Source of the DNA: Pontibacter arcticus
GTDB lineage: Bacteria; Bacteroidota; Bacteroidia; Cytophagales; Hymenobacteraceae
NCBI RefSeq assembly: GCF_003284895.1
Contig: NZ_QMDV01000001.1
Location: 275,080 to 339,079 of the forward strand
DNA: 64,000 nt
Direction: 5' to 3'
In this document: in pieces, positions 25,709 through 34,548 of the stretch
Position numbering within the stretch: position 1 is the first letter of the stretch
Layout of the letters: each line of letters starts with the position of its first letter
Translations under genes and position numbers: made by a program
Notes under the pieces: generated by a model
The model's input: only the letters and a program-made list of their open reading frames with translations
Told to the model about the DNA's origin: nothing
Database searches by the model: none

Positions 25709-26344
25709 ATGAAAAAGACACTTCTAACCGCTGCCCTGGCAGTTTTCATTTTCACTTCCTGCTCAGAGAATAAGCAGGAAACAAGCACGACTGCTGAAAC
25801 AGAAAACCACGAGCACCACGAAGGCATGGCACATGGCGATAACATGCCGGCAACAGGTAAAACTGTAGTCGAAACGCCTGATTATACTTCTGTGGAGGGT
25901 CCTGTGAAAGAACAATTAGCTGCTTTGCTGGATAGTTACCTCCAGCTAAAAGATGACCTGGTAGCCTCTGATGCCAAAAAAGTGCAAACTGATGCGCAGG
26001 CTGTTATGGCCACCGCAGATAAAATAGAATTTTCTGCTTTACAGGGAGAGCAAAAATCATTTGCTGAGGAAAAGCTTAACGAAGTAAAACAGAGCGCTGC
26101 TAACATGGGAGAGTCGGCAGATCTTGCTGCCCAGCGTGGCCAACTGGAATTGCTTTCTGAAGCAACATTTGCCTTATCAAAAGCCTTTGGCGCTGCCGGT
26201 CAGACGCTTTATTACCAGCACTGCCCTATGGCCAACAACGATAAGGGGGCTTACTGGCTGAGTTCGAATGAAGAGATCCGAAACCCATACTTTGGTGAAA
26301 AGATGCTTAAATGCGGCAGCAACGAAGAAGTACATAAAAACTAA
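25709..26344 (+). CDS. DUF3347 domain lipoprotein
   Basis: 211 residues: lipobox FTSC, then a His/Met-rich linker (NHEHHEGMAHGDNMPATG), a helical bundle (DUF3347, about residues 65-160) and a conserved C-terminal metal-site motif, YYQHCPMANNDKGAYWLS followed by NPYFGEKMLKCG. The cysteines, histidines and methionines suggest periplasmic Cu(I)/Ag(I) binding. The family is frequently fused to, or next to, CusB-like adaptors, so a metallochaperone or buffer role for the efflux system is likely. Last gene of the cluster; a terminator lies about 170 bases downstream, with no gene in between. Confidence 0.9.
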   Translation: MKKTLLTAALAVFIFTSCSENKQETSTTAETENHEHHEGMAHGDNMPATGKTVVETPDYTSVEGPVKEQLAALLDSYLQLKDDLVASDAKKVQTDAQAVMATADKIEFSALQGEQKSFAEEKLNEVKQSAANMGESADLAAQRGQLELLSEATFALSKAFGAAGQTLYYQHCPMANNDKGAYWLSSNEEIRNPYFGEKMLKCGSNEEVHKN

Positions 26345-26513
26345 CAGTCCGCAGGTAATGTAGAAATAAGTACCCAGGGCTACCTACTTTAAAGTATCTC
26401 ACAGGACAATAGTTTTATTATCCACAATCAAAGACTTAGTCAACCATCCGAACCCAGTTCTAATGATTAGCAAGGACTCATTACTGAGATTGGGGTAATG
26501 CCCTATCAGCCAA

Positions 26514-26549
26514 AAAAAAGCCTCTCATATTTCAAGGAGAGGCTTTTTT
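26514..26549. terminator. Bidirectional terminator at the end of the efflux cluster
   Basis: AAAAAAGCCTCTC pairs with GAGAGGCTTTTTT around a 10-base loop. It lies 10 bases from the end of the converging gene and can serve both. Confidence 0.9.
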
Positions 26550-26558
26550 ATTTTTAGC

Positions 26559-26978
26559 TTAATATGCTTCTACTTCTCTACGAATATCCAGGTGTCTGGT
26601 ATAGTTACTTAGGGCATGGAGCATGGTTTCTGAAACACCAGCCTGCTGATGATCTTCTTCCAGTTCCTGCCACGAGAAAAACACTTTCCAGACAGGCGTT
26701 TTGCTGCCAGCAGTTAGTTCTGGTTCTGTTGCGTTGCGCTGGTAAAAACTTTCTAATTCGATGTCTTCTTCGCGGGTGGGTACCAGTATAAACCGTGACG
26801 GGTTGTTAATGATCATGATAATTTCAGCAGGCTTGCCCTGCCGCTCCGGCATAAAAAAGTAATCCACTTTTATGGATTGCGTTAATGAAAAGCTTTTCTT
26901 CATTGCACTAAGGGTGTGGTAGCCTGGGTAGCAATTCGCAAATGACGTGTTCAGCACAAGTTTGTTTGTAGGGATCAT
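26559..26978 (-). CDS. Hypothetical protein, about 139 residues
   Basis: No family recognised. Starting from ATG 26978 the protein begins MIPTNKLVLNTSFANCYPGY and has no signal peptide. The body alternates strands and helices (KVDYFFMPERQGKPAEIIMIINNPSRFILVPTREEDIELE, WKVFFSWQELEEDHQ), consistent with a small cytosolic alpha/beta domain. The frame remains open for 24 more codons upstream to 27050, but that extension looks unstructured. Converges on the efflux cluster; no partner gene. About 360 bases without a gene separate it from the bacilliredoxin; they are AT-rich and hold the divergent promoters. Confidence 0.6.
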   Translation of the reverse strand: MIPTNKLVLNTSFANCYPGYHTLSAMKKSFSLTQSIKVDYFFMPERQGKPAEIIMIINNPSRFILVPTREEDIELESFYQRNATEPELTAGSKTPVWKVFFSWQELEEDHQQAGVSETMLHALSNYTRHLDIRREVEAY

Positions 26979-27338
26979 AGTGTCGTCATTGGGGCAAGTT
27001 AATGCACCGGCTAAGTAGGTATAAGTAGGTAGTAGTTTGCAGCGGTCCAATCAAAATAAAGGGGTTTAAAAAATTGTACCTTTTTTGTCTGACTTCAGAA
27101 TTACGGTCTGGGAAAAAACTTCTTCCGGCATTGGCTGTTCTGTGCTACAAGCGGTGTTTACTGATTATGGAGTAACGGAGTTTTCCGAAATCAAAAGTTC
27201 ATTAAACTGTACCACAAATTGTTTTTTAAGTCTACTTTGTGCGAAAAAGCAAAAACCAGAAGTATATTTTGACACCTTTTTATGCTATAATTTTGTTACT
27301 TTTGCAGCAACTAATTTTTTAATTTAAATTGATCTGTT

Positions 27339-27758
27339 ATGGGAATGTATCCTGAATATATGGTAGCTCCGATTCGCGAAGATTTGACATCTGTCGGGTT
27401 TGAGCAACTGGCAACTGCCGAAGAAGTAGAGCAGGCGCTGAAAGGCGAAGGCACTGTGTTACTGGCTGTAAATTCTGTATGTGGTTGTGCGGCTTCTAAA
27501 GCGCGCCCTGCCCTTAAAATGGCGGTAGCCGCTTCTGATAAAAAGCCTGCAAAAATGGTAACCGTATTTGCTGGTATGGAGCAGGATGCTGTAGCCAAAG
27601 CCCGCGAGTTTATGCTGCCTTACCCGCCATCATCTCCATCTATCGCTTTATTTAAAGACGGTGAGCTGGTGCACATGATCGAGCGCTACCACATTGAAGG
27701 CAACGAACTGCAGCGCATTGTAGATAACCTGCAGGGTGCTTTCGAAGCTTATTGCTAG
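27339..27758 (+). CDS. Bacilliredoxin, BrxA/BrxB family
   Basis: 139 residues, the normal length of the YphP/YqiW (BrxA/BrxB) family. The redox motif CGC (Cys48, Cys50) is in NSVCGCAASKARP, and PPSSPSIALFKDGELVHMIERYHIEG is the conserved C-terminal half. In Bacillus these cytosolic proteins remove bacillithiol from oxidised protein cysteines, and Bacteroidota also make bacillithiol-type thiols, so the same role is likely. Stretches resembling TAnnTTTG (27285-27292, 27297-27304) lie upstream, but no well-spaced -33 partner is seen. Confidence 0.93.
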   Translation: MGMYPEYMVAPIREDLTSVGFEQLATAEEVEQALKGEGTVLLAVNSVCGCAASKARPALKMAVAASDKKPAKMVTVFAGMEQDAVAKAREFMLPYPPSSPSIALFKDGELVHMIERYHIEGNELQRIVDNLQGAFEAYC

Positions 27759-27773
27759 TACTTCATAAAGTAT

Positions 27774-27815
27774 AAAACAGAAAAAGCCGGTACTGCTACC
27801 GGCTTTTTCTGTTTT
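27774..27815. terminator. Bidirectional terminator between bacilliredoxin and purD
   Basis: A 19-base-pair perfect stem (AAAACAGAAAAAGCCGGTA and complement) around CTGC, ending the two converging genes. Confidence 0.95.
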
Positions 27816-27825
27816 ATACTTTATA

Positions 27826-29118
27826 TTATTTAACTGATACCTGTGTTAAATCGAAGCCTATGTCGTGGCGATAGTAGCGGCCTTTCCAGTTAATAGTTTC
27901 GGCGGCTTTATTAGCTTTAGCCAGTGCTTCTTCGATCGTATTGCCAAGTGCCGTAATGGCAATCACACGGCCTCCGTTATTTACTACTTTCCCGTTCAGT
28001 TCTTTTGTACCTGCATGGAAAACCAGCACATCACTTTCTACCTGGTCCAGGCCGGTAATTTCTTTGCCATTCTCATACCCTTCCGGATACCCGCCGGATA
28101 CCAGGAAAATAGTAGTGGCTGCTCTCGGGTCAATTTCCAGTTTATAGTCGGCGAGCTTATGTTCGTGCAGTGCCCTGAATAACTCAAACAGGTCCGATGA
28201 TATGCGTGGGATGATCGCTTCTGTTTCCGGATCGCCGAGGCGTACGTTATACTCTATTACATAAGGCTCACCGTTCACATTCATTAACCCGATAAACAGG
28301 AAGCCGCTGTAATCAAGGTTATCATTCTGCATGCCTTGCAGCGTAGGCATAATAACGCGTTCTTTCACTTTCTGCATAAATACGTCATCGGCAAAAGGCA
28401 CCGGCGAAACCGCTCCCATACCGCCTGTATTTAAGCCAGTATCCCCTTCCCCGATGCGCTTGTAATCTTTCGCTTCGGGCAGCATCACGTATTCTTTGCT
28501 ATCGGTAAGTATAAATACAGATACTTCGATGCCCTGCAAGAATTCTTCGATCACGACAGTACTGCCGGCATTTCCGAATTTCTTGTTACGCAGCATATCT
28601 TCCAGTGCATCCAATGCCTCTTCAAATGTCTGGGCTATGATTACGCCTTTCCCTGCTGCCAGCCCGTCGGCTTTCAGTACGGCAGGGTATGAATGCGTAC
28701 GCAAGTAATCTACAGCTTCGCCATACTTAGCTTCTGTAAAAGTTTGGTAACGCGCCGTCGGGATGTTATTTTTCTGAAGGAAAGCTTTGCAGTATTCTTT
28801 GCTGCCTTCCAGCATAGCGCCGGCTTTTTTAGGACCAACTACCAGCACGTGCTTCAGAAACTCGGAGTTCTGGAAATAATCGTGGATGCCTTCCACCAAC
28901 ACGTTTTCCGGGCCTACCACTACCATCATAATATTAAAGTCGCAGACAAACTTGGCTACTTCCTCAAAGTTATAAATATCGATGGCTGCATTTGTATGGA
29001 ACTCAGAAGTACCTGCATTGCCGGGCGCTACAAATACCTTGTCGCAATATTCACTTTGTTTCAGCTTCCAGGCGATGGCGTGCTCCCGGCCTCCGGATCC
29101 TATAATCAGTATATTCAT
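27826..29118 (-). CDS. purD: Phosphoribosylamine--glycine ligase
   Basis: 430 residues, normal for PurD (GAR synthetase), the second step of de novo purine synthesis: phosphoribosylamine plus glycine plus ATP gives GAR. MNILIIGSGGREHAIAWKLKQS is the N-terminal Rossmann-like loop, KADGLAAGKGVIIA the ATP-grasp nucleotide site, and YNVRLGDPETEAIIPRI the metal-binding end of the ATP-grasp domain. ATG at 29118 places the glycine-rich loop at the usual position. Not clustered with other pur genes. Confidence 0.98.
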   Translation of the reverse strand: MNILIIGSGGREHAIAWKLKQSEYCDKVFVAPGNAGTSEFHTNAAIDIYNFEEVAKFVCDFNIMMVVVGPENVLVEGIHDYFQNSEFLKHVLVVGPKKAGAMLEGSKEYCKAFLQKNNIPTARYQTFTEAKYGEAVDYLRTHSYPAVLKADGLAAGKGVIIAQTFEEALDALEDMLRNKKFGNAGSTVVIEEFLQGIEVSVFILTDSKEYVMLPEAKDYKRIGEGDTGLNTGGMGAVSPVPFADDVFMQKVKERVIMPTLQGMQNDNLDYSGFLFIGLMNVNGEPYVIEYNVRLGDPETEAIIPRISSDLFELFRALHEHKLADYKLEIDPRAATTIFLVSGGYPEGYENGKEITGLDQVESDVLVFHAGTKELNGKVVNNGGRVIAITALGNTIEEALAKANKAAETINWKGRYYRHDIGFDLTQVSVK

Positions 29119-29242
29119 AAGGTTAATGCTCTTACTGGTTGTTTGGTTGTGTTATACTTGGCTGTATGCCGCGAAGTTAAAAATTTATACTTGCGCTTGT
29201 GTCTTCCACTATAAATTATACGATTTTCTAAACTAGTAAAAC

Positions 29243-29276
29243 AAAAAAAGCCGTCGCAATTCGGCAACGGCTTTTT
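29243..29276 (-). terminator. Terminator after recQ
   Basis: AAAAAGCCGT and ACGGCTTTTT, 12-base loop, with A-run and T-run on the sides. It lies between the end of recQ (29326) and the start of purD. Confidence 0.88.
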
Positions 29277-29325
29277 ATACTTTGGGTTTTATACTTGTAC
29301 AGTGATCATCTGCTGCAGTTTATAC

Positions 29326-31506
29326 TTAATTGGCATACTCCGATAAGAATTTGATACGCATCAGGCGCAGGTCTTCTTCGGTGTAGTTATCGGTTCCCAG
29401 TTCTTTTACAGCTTCGCCGATGTTATCGGTGCTGGCCTGCATAAAGTAATCGTAGATCTCGTCCTGCCGCTCATCATCCAAAATGCTATTGATGTAATAG
29501 TTCAGGTTAAGCTTGGTGCCGGAGTAGCAGATATGCTCGATCTCTTCGATCAGTTCGCGCATGGTCAGGTCTTTAGACGAGGCGATTTCTTCGAGGTCCA
29601 CTTTTTTATCGATCTGCTGGATGATGTAGATCTTGATCTTTGATTTGTTGACCGTTGTTTTTACAACCACATCGGCTGCCGTTACAATATCATTCTCCTC
29701 AACATACTTTACGATCAGGTCCAGGAACGGCTTTCCGAACTTCTGTACTTTACCCATACCTACACCGCCAATGTGAGCCATGTCTTCTTTGGTGGTTGGG
29801 TAAACAGTAGCCATTTCTTTCAGAGACGGGTCCTGAAACAGCACGTAAGGCGGCAGGTTCTTTTCTTTGGCCAGTTTTTTACGCAAGTTCTTCAGTAGGT
29901 CGAACAGCACTTCATCGTGGCCAGCAGCAGCTTGCGTGCCTTCTTTCTCCTCGTCTTCTTTTACTTCCTGCTCAAAGTTATGATCCTTGGTGATTTTTAT
30001 ACTTTGCGGGTTCTGAATAAAATCAAGGCCCTTCTGTGTAAGCTTTACTACACCAAAGTTCTCGATATCTTTCTCTAAATACTCCGATAGTAATATCTGG
30101 CGCAGCAACGAGCTCCAGAACTGTACGTCGTGCTCTTTGCCTGCTCCAAATACTTCCAGCTTGTCGTGGTCGTAGCTGGTGGTGTACTGGTTTTTAAGGC
30201 CTGTAAGTACGGCTGTAATATGTTCTATGGTAAAGCGCTGGTTGGTTAGCTGCACTGCTCTCAGGCCAAGCTGTACTTCGTGCTGTGCTTCGAAACGCTC
30301 TTTCGGGTGCAGGCAGTTATCGCAGAAACCACAGTCTTTTTCGTAAGCCTCGCCAAAATAATGAAGTAATTGCTTCCGTCGGCATACAGCCGAATCAGCA
30401 TAAGAGGCCATCTCCTGTAGCAACAGTTTGGAGTTATCGCGCTCTGTTACAGGTTTATCTTTGTTGAATTTCTCGAGCTTTACAATATCCTCGTAGCTAT
30501 AAAACATCAGACAGTTGCCCTCCAGACCATCGCGGCCAGCACGACCGGTTTCCTGGTAATAGCCTTCAATGGATTTCGGCGTATCATAGTGGATAACGAA
30601 GCGCACATCCGGCTTATCAATTCCCATCCCGAAGGCAATGGTCGCCACAATCACATCCGCATCTTCGTTCAGGAACGCGTCCTGGTTTTTCATGCGTACG
30701 TTTGGCTCCAGACCTGCATGGTAAGGCAATGCTTTCACATCGTTTACCCGTAACAATTCGGCAATTTCTTCTACTTTTTTGCGGCTCAGGCAATATACAA
30801 TACCGCTTTTGCCTTTGTGCTTTTTAACGTACTGGATCAGCTGCTTTTTGGTGTTATGCTTTGGCCGAACCTCATAGTATAAATTGGTGCGGTTAAACGA
30901 TGATTTAAATACCGATGCTTCGTCCATCTGCAAATTTCGCTGGATATCGAGTTGTACTTTAGGCGTAGCTGTAGCGGTAAGCGCAATAATAGGCAGTTTC
31001 CCGATCTGGTCGATAATGCCCCGTATGCGGCGGTATTCTGGTCTGAAATCGTGGCCCCACTCCGAAATACAGTGTGCTTCATCTATGGCTACAAACGAGA
31101 TATTAGCCCCGCGCAGAAATTCTACAGTTTCTTCTTTTGTAAGGGATTCCGGTGCTACATAAAGCAACTTTACTTCGCCAGCCATTATTTCCTTCTTCAC
31201 TTTATTTATTTCTGATTTAGATAAAGTTGAGTTGAGGAAATGGGCATTCACGCCAAACGCATTCAGCTGGTCTACCTGGTTTTTCATCAGGGCGATGAGC
31301 GGCGAGATCACAATGGCGGTACCCGGTAATGATAAAGCAGGCAGTTGATAACACAACGACTTGCCCGCGCCTGTAGGCATAATCACAAAGGTGTTACGGT
31401 CGTTGATAATGTTATTTATTATCAGTTCCTGATTTCCTCTGAATTGATTATACCCAAAAACTTCCTTTAATTTGTTCTTGAGATTTATCTCTGGTTTGGC
31501 TGGCAT
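29326..31506 (-). CDS. recQ: ATP-dependent DNA helicase RecQ
   Basis: 726 residues, longer than E. coli RecQ (about 610). Superfamily 2 motifs are in order: Walker A PTGAGKSLCYQ (about residue 44), the DEAH box in AIDEAHCISEWGHDF, TATATPKVQ, and motif VI with QETGRAGRDG. The RQC zinc-binding cysteines lie around CRRKQLLHYFGEAYEKDCGFCDNC. A winged helix, an HRDC domain (about residues 520-610) and an extra C-terminal helix-turn-helix tail follow. It unwinds 3'-5' in recombination repair and fork rescue. Divergent from kdsD with about 70 bases between. Confidence 0.97.
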   Translation of the reverse strand: MPAKPEINLKNKLKEVFGYNQFRGNQELIINNIINDRNTFVIMPTGAGKSLCYQLPALSLPGTAIVISPLIALMKNQVDQLNAFGVNAHFLNSTLSKSEINKVKKEIMAGEVKLLYVAPESLTKEETVEFLRGANISFVAIDEAHCISEWGHDFRPEYRRIRGIIDQIGKLPIIALTATATPKVQLDIQRNLQMDEASVFKSSFNRTNLYYEVRPKHNTKKQLIQYVKKHKGKSGIVYCLSRKKVEEIAELLRVNDVKALPYHAGLEPNVRMKNQDAFLNEDADVIVATIAFGMGIDKPDVRFVIHYDTPKSIEGYYQETGRAGRDGLEGNCLMFYSYEDIVKLEKFNKDKPVTERDNSKLLLQEMASYADSAVCRRKQLLHYFGEAYEKDCGFCDNCLHPKERFEAQHEVQLGLRAVQLTNQRFTIEHITAVLTGLKNQYTTSYDHDKLEVFGAGKEHDVQFWSSLLRQILLSEYLEKDIENFGVVKLTQKGLDFIQNPQSIKITKDHNFEQEVKEDEEKEGTQAAAGHDEVLFDLLKNLRKKLAKEKNLPPYVLFQDPSLKEMATVYPTTKEDMAHIGGVGMGKVQKFGKPFLDLIVKYVEENDIVTAADVVVKTTVNKSKIKIYIIQQIDKKVDLEEIASSKDLTMRELIEEIEHICYSGTKLNLNYYINSILDDERQDEIYDYFMQASTDNIGEAVKELGTDNYTEEDLRLMRIKFLSEYAN

Positions 31507-31575
31507 GAAATTTTAAAGAAAAAGTAATCTTATTGTAACATATCCTTTTACGGGATGCTCTAACACAAATTTAAT

Positions 31576-32547
31576 TTGAATATAGTTAATAATATAGTCC
31601 TTTCTGCAAAAAAAGTATTGCACGCGGAATCCGAAGCAATCGGCAGACTGGCAGATTTTATCGACGAAAGCTTTGTTGGCTGCGTCGAAGCCATTTTGAA
31701 GATTAAAGGTCGTGTAGTGGTAACCGGTATCGGCAAGAGCGCCAACATCGCCTCTAAAATTGTGGCTACGCTTAACTCGACCGGTACGCCTGCCTTGTTT
31801 ATGCATGCCGCCGATGCCATCCATGGAGACCTGGGCATGATACAAGCCGAGGATTTTGTGATCTGTATTTCTAAAAGCGGCAATACTCCCGAAATAAAAG
31901 TGCTTGTACCATTGCTTAAGCGCAAAGGCTCTCAGTTAGCTGCCATGGTATCGAGCACGGATTCATATTTGGCTACCAGCGCCGATTTTATATTGAACGC
32001 CAACGTAGAGCGCGAAGCCTGCCCTAACAACCTTGCCCCTACTACCAGTACTACCGCAGCTTTAGCTTTAGGCGATGCGCTGGCCGTTTGTTTGTTGGAA
32101 GCACGTGGTTTCAGCAGCACTGATTTTGCCAAGCTGCACCCGGGTGGCTCTCTCGGAAAAAGACTATATTTGCAAGTGGGCGATATTTACCTCCAAAACC
32201 AGGCACCGGTTGTGGAAGAAAACGCCAGTTTAAAAGAAATTATTATAGAAATTTCCTCTAAACGCTTGGGCGCCACTGCCGTAGTAAAGGAAAATTCGAA
32301 AGAGCTGATAGGAATAATCACTGATGGCGACCTGCGCCGCATGCTTACTAATTTTGATTCTATTGAACGTATAAAGGCAGCCGATATCATGACTCCTTCC
32401 CCCCTGACGATAGAACCTGAGCAATATGCAGCCGAAGCACTCGCTATTATGCAGGAGAAAAGTATAACACAACTGATTGTAACTAAATCAGGAAACTTCG
32501 AAGGCTTTGTGCACCTTCACGATCTACTTAAGGAAGGATTAGTTTAA
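31576..32547 (+). CDS. kdsD: Arabinose-5-phosphate isomerase (KpsF/GutQ/KdsD family)
   Basis: 323 residues: an SIS sugar-phosphate isomerase domain (VVVTGIGKSANIASKIVATL, FMHAADAIHGDLGMI, ISKSGNTPEIKVL, KLHPGGSLGKRL) and two C-terminal CBS domains. It converts ribulose 5-phosphate to arabinose 5-phosphate, the first step to Kdo for lipopolysaccharide. The start appears to be TTG at 31576; no ATG fits the family N-terminus better. It lies 4 bases before manC, so the two form an operon feeding surface-sugar synthesis. Confidence 0.93.
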   Translation: MNIVNNIVLSAKKVLHAESEAIGRLADFIDESFVGCVEAILKIKGRVVVTGIGKSANIASKIVATLNSTGTPALFMHAADAIHGDLGMIQAEDFVICISKSGNTPEIKVLVPLLKRKGSQLAAMVSSTDSYLATSADFILNANVEREACPNNLAPTTSTTAALALGDALAVCLLEARGFSSTDFAKLHPGGSLGKRLYLQVGDIYLQNQAPVVEENASLKEIIIEISSKRLGATAVVKENSKELIGIITDGDLRRMLTNFDSIERIKAADIMTPSPLTIEPEQYAAEALAIMQEKSITQLIVTKSGNFEGFVHLHDLLKEGLV

Positions 32548-32551
32548 TCAC

Positions 32552-33628
32552 ATGGAAAACAACACGTATGTGGTAATTATGGCAGGTGGCATCGGAAGCC
32601 GCTTCTGGCCTTTTAGCCGGACCAATTACCCAAAGCAGTTCCACGATGTGCTGGGCACAGGCGAAAGTATGCTACAAATGACCGTAAGGCGCTTTAAGGA
32701 TATCTGTCCTCCTGAAAACATCTTTATTGTTACAAACAAGGATTACGAGCACCTGGTAAAAAAGCAACTTCCGCAGCTGAGCGATAACCAGATCCTGCTG
32801 GAGCCTGTTGGCCGTAATACGGCACCTTGTGTGGCTTATGCTTCCTACAAAATTGCACAGATCAACCCGAACGCTAACCTGGTAGTTACCCCATCAGACC
32901 ACGTTGTTTTAAAAGAGCAGGTATTTACGGATGTGATAAAAGAAGCCGTAGCTGCTGCCGATAAAGATGATGTGCTGATAACACTGGGCATTACGCCCAG
33001 CCGCCCTGATACCGGTTATGGCTACATCCAGTACATCTCAGACGAGGCACAAAGTATAAAAAAGGTAAAAACCTTTACCGAGAAACCGAACCTGGAACTG
33101 GCCGAGATGTTCCTGAACAGCGGCGACTTTGTCTGGAACTCCGGCATCTTTATCTGGAATGTGAAAAGTATACTGAAGGCTTTCCGGCAGCATTTACCCG
33201 AGATCAGTGAGATCTTTGATGAAGGCACAACAGACTTTAACACCGAGACCGAAAAGAACTTTATCACGAGAGCCTACTCCCATTGCCGCAACGTATCCAT
33301 CGATTATGGCATTATGGAGAAAGTGGACAACGTATTTGTATTACTCAGCGACATCGGCTGGTCGGACCTGGGCACCTGGAACTCGCTTTATACCATCGGC
33401 GAAAAAGACGAACATGACAACGTAGTAGACGGCGAAGTTATACTTTACGACACAAAAAACACGATCATCAAAACGCCGAAAGAGCGCTTGGTTGTAGTGC
33501 AGGGTCTGGAGGGCTACATTGTAGCAGAACACGACAATGTATTGATGATCTGCAAACTGGAAGAAGAGCAGAAAGTAAAAGAATTTATGGCCGACGCAAA
33601 AAACAGAAAAGGCCCAGACTTTATTTAA
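32552..33628 (+). CDS. manC: Mannose-1-phosphate guanylyltransferase
   Basis: 358 residues, single-domain form lacking the C-terminal isomerase domain of bifunctional ManC/AlgA. MAGGIGSRFWPFSRTNYPKQ is the nucleotidyltransferase signature, followed by EPVGRNTAPC, VTPSDH and the sugar-binding FTEKP. It makes GDP-mannose from GTP and mannose 1-phosphate, for O-antigen, capsule or protein glycans. It starts 4 bases after kdsD and ends 20 bases before a strong terminator. Confidence 0.95.
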   Translation: MENNTYVVIMAGGIGSRFWPFSRTNYPKQFHDVLGTGESMLQMTVRRFKDICPPENIFIVTNKDYEHLVKKQLPQLSDNQILLEPVGRNTAPCVAYASYKIAQINPNANLVVTPSDHVVLKEQVFTDVIKEAVAAADKDDVLITLGITPSRPDTGYGYIQYISDEAQSIKKVKTFTEKPNLELAEMFLNSGDFVWNSGIFIWNVKSILKAFRQHLPEISEIFDEGTTDFNTETEKNFITRAYSHCRNVSIDYGIMEKVDNVFVLLSDIGWSDLGTWNSLYTIGEKDEHDNVVDGEVILYDTKNTIIKTPKERLVVVQGLEGYIVAEHDNVLMICKLEEEQKVKEFMADAKNRKGPDFI

Positions 33629-33647
33629 AGTATAAAATCCAAAGTAT

Positions 33648-33687
33648 AAAAAGAAAAGGCGCCGTAGTTACAGCGCCTTTTCTTTTT
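33648..33687. terminator. Bidirectional terminator after manC
   Basis: AAAAAGAAAAGGCGC pairs with GCGCCTTTTCTTTTT around a 10-base loop, between converging manC and rlmB. Confidence 0.94.
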
Positions 33688-33732
33688 ATACTTTCTGAAA
33701 TGATCTTCTTCCTGCAGAGTATAATACATCAG

Positions 33733-34548
33733 TTATACTTTGGCTTCGCGCAAACGCTGGCTCATGGCTTCGTAAAGTATGATACCGGTAGCTACCGAAA
33801 CGTTTAAAGAACCAATCTGCCCCATTAACGGAATACGCAAACGGGCATCGGCACGCTTCAGGTACTCCGGTGAAATACCATCTTCTTCGCTACCCATTAA
33901 AATAGCGGTCGGCCCGGTCATGTCTACTTTGTTATCAGTTAGCGTATCGTCGGTTTTCTCGGTACAGGCCACGATCTGGAAGCCGTAATTTTGCAGGTAA
34001 TCGATAGTTTCTTTCAGGTTCGCTTCGCGGCAAACAGGGACTAAGTGTAACGCACCGGCAGATGTTTTAATCGCATCCGGATTAATTTGCGCACCGCCAC
34101 GGCTCGGAATTATAATGGCATCCACGCCCATACACTCTGCGTTACGGGCAATCGACCCGAAGTTACGCACATCGGTTATCCTATCCAGTATAAGTACGAG
34201 CGGGTTTTTCCCTTTTTCGAACAAAGACGTAATAATCTCATCTAAAGGCGAATAAGAGATAGCCGAAAGGTAAGCAACAGCGCCCTGGTGGTTTTTACGC
34301 GTCAGGTTATCGAGTTTCTCTACCGGCACCGTTGCGATAGGCACTTCGCGGTGGCGGGCCAGCGTTACTATTTCATCTACAGTCGGGTTTTTAGCTCCTT
34401 TTTGCAGAAATATTTTTTCCAATGTTTTTCCGGCCAGCATCGCTTCCAAGATGGGGCGCGACCCGAAAATCATTTCCATTCTATCTTCTTTTGGCTTTCT
34501 GGGGCTACCGTAGCGGTCGCCTACAAATTTGTTATTCCTGCTCTCCAT
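33733..34548 (-). CDS. rlmB: 23S rRNA (guanosine-2251-2'-O)-methyltransferase RlmB (TrmH/SpoU family)
   Basis: From ATG 34548 the protein has 271 residues. An N-terminal substrate-binding domain (MIFGSRPILEAMLAGKTLEKIFLQKG) is followed by a SPOUT knot with the three family motifs: DRITDVRNFGSIARNAECMG, ILMGSEEDGIS and IPLMGQIGSLNVSVATGIILYE. It methylates the peptidyl-transferase-loop guanosine of 23S rRNA. The frame extends to a TTG at 34569, but the ATG is preferred. The first residues overlap the end of the upstream GWxTD gene by 28 bases, so the two are probably co-transcribed. Confidence 0.95.
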   Translation of the reverse strand: MESRNNKFVGDRYGSPRKPKEDRMEMIFGSRPILEAMLAGKTLEKIFLQKGAKNPTVDEIVTLARHREVPIATVPVEKLDNLTRKNHQGAVAYLSAISYSPLDEIITSLFEKGKNPLVLILDRITDVRNFGSIARNAECMGVDAIIIPSRGGAQINPDAIKTSAGALHLVPVCREANLKETIDYLQNYGFQIVACTEKTDDTLTDNKVDMTGPTAILMGSEEDGISPEYLKRADARLRIPLMGQIGSLNVSVATGIILYEAMSQRLREAKV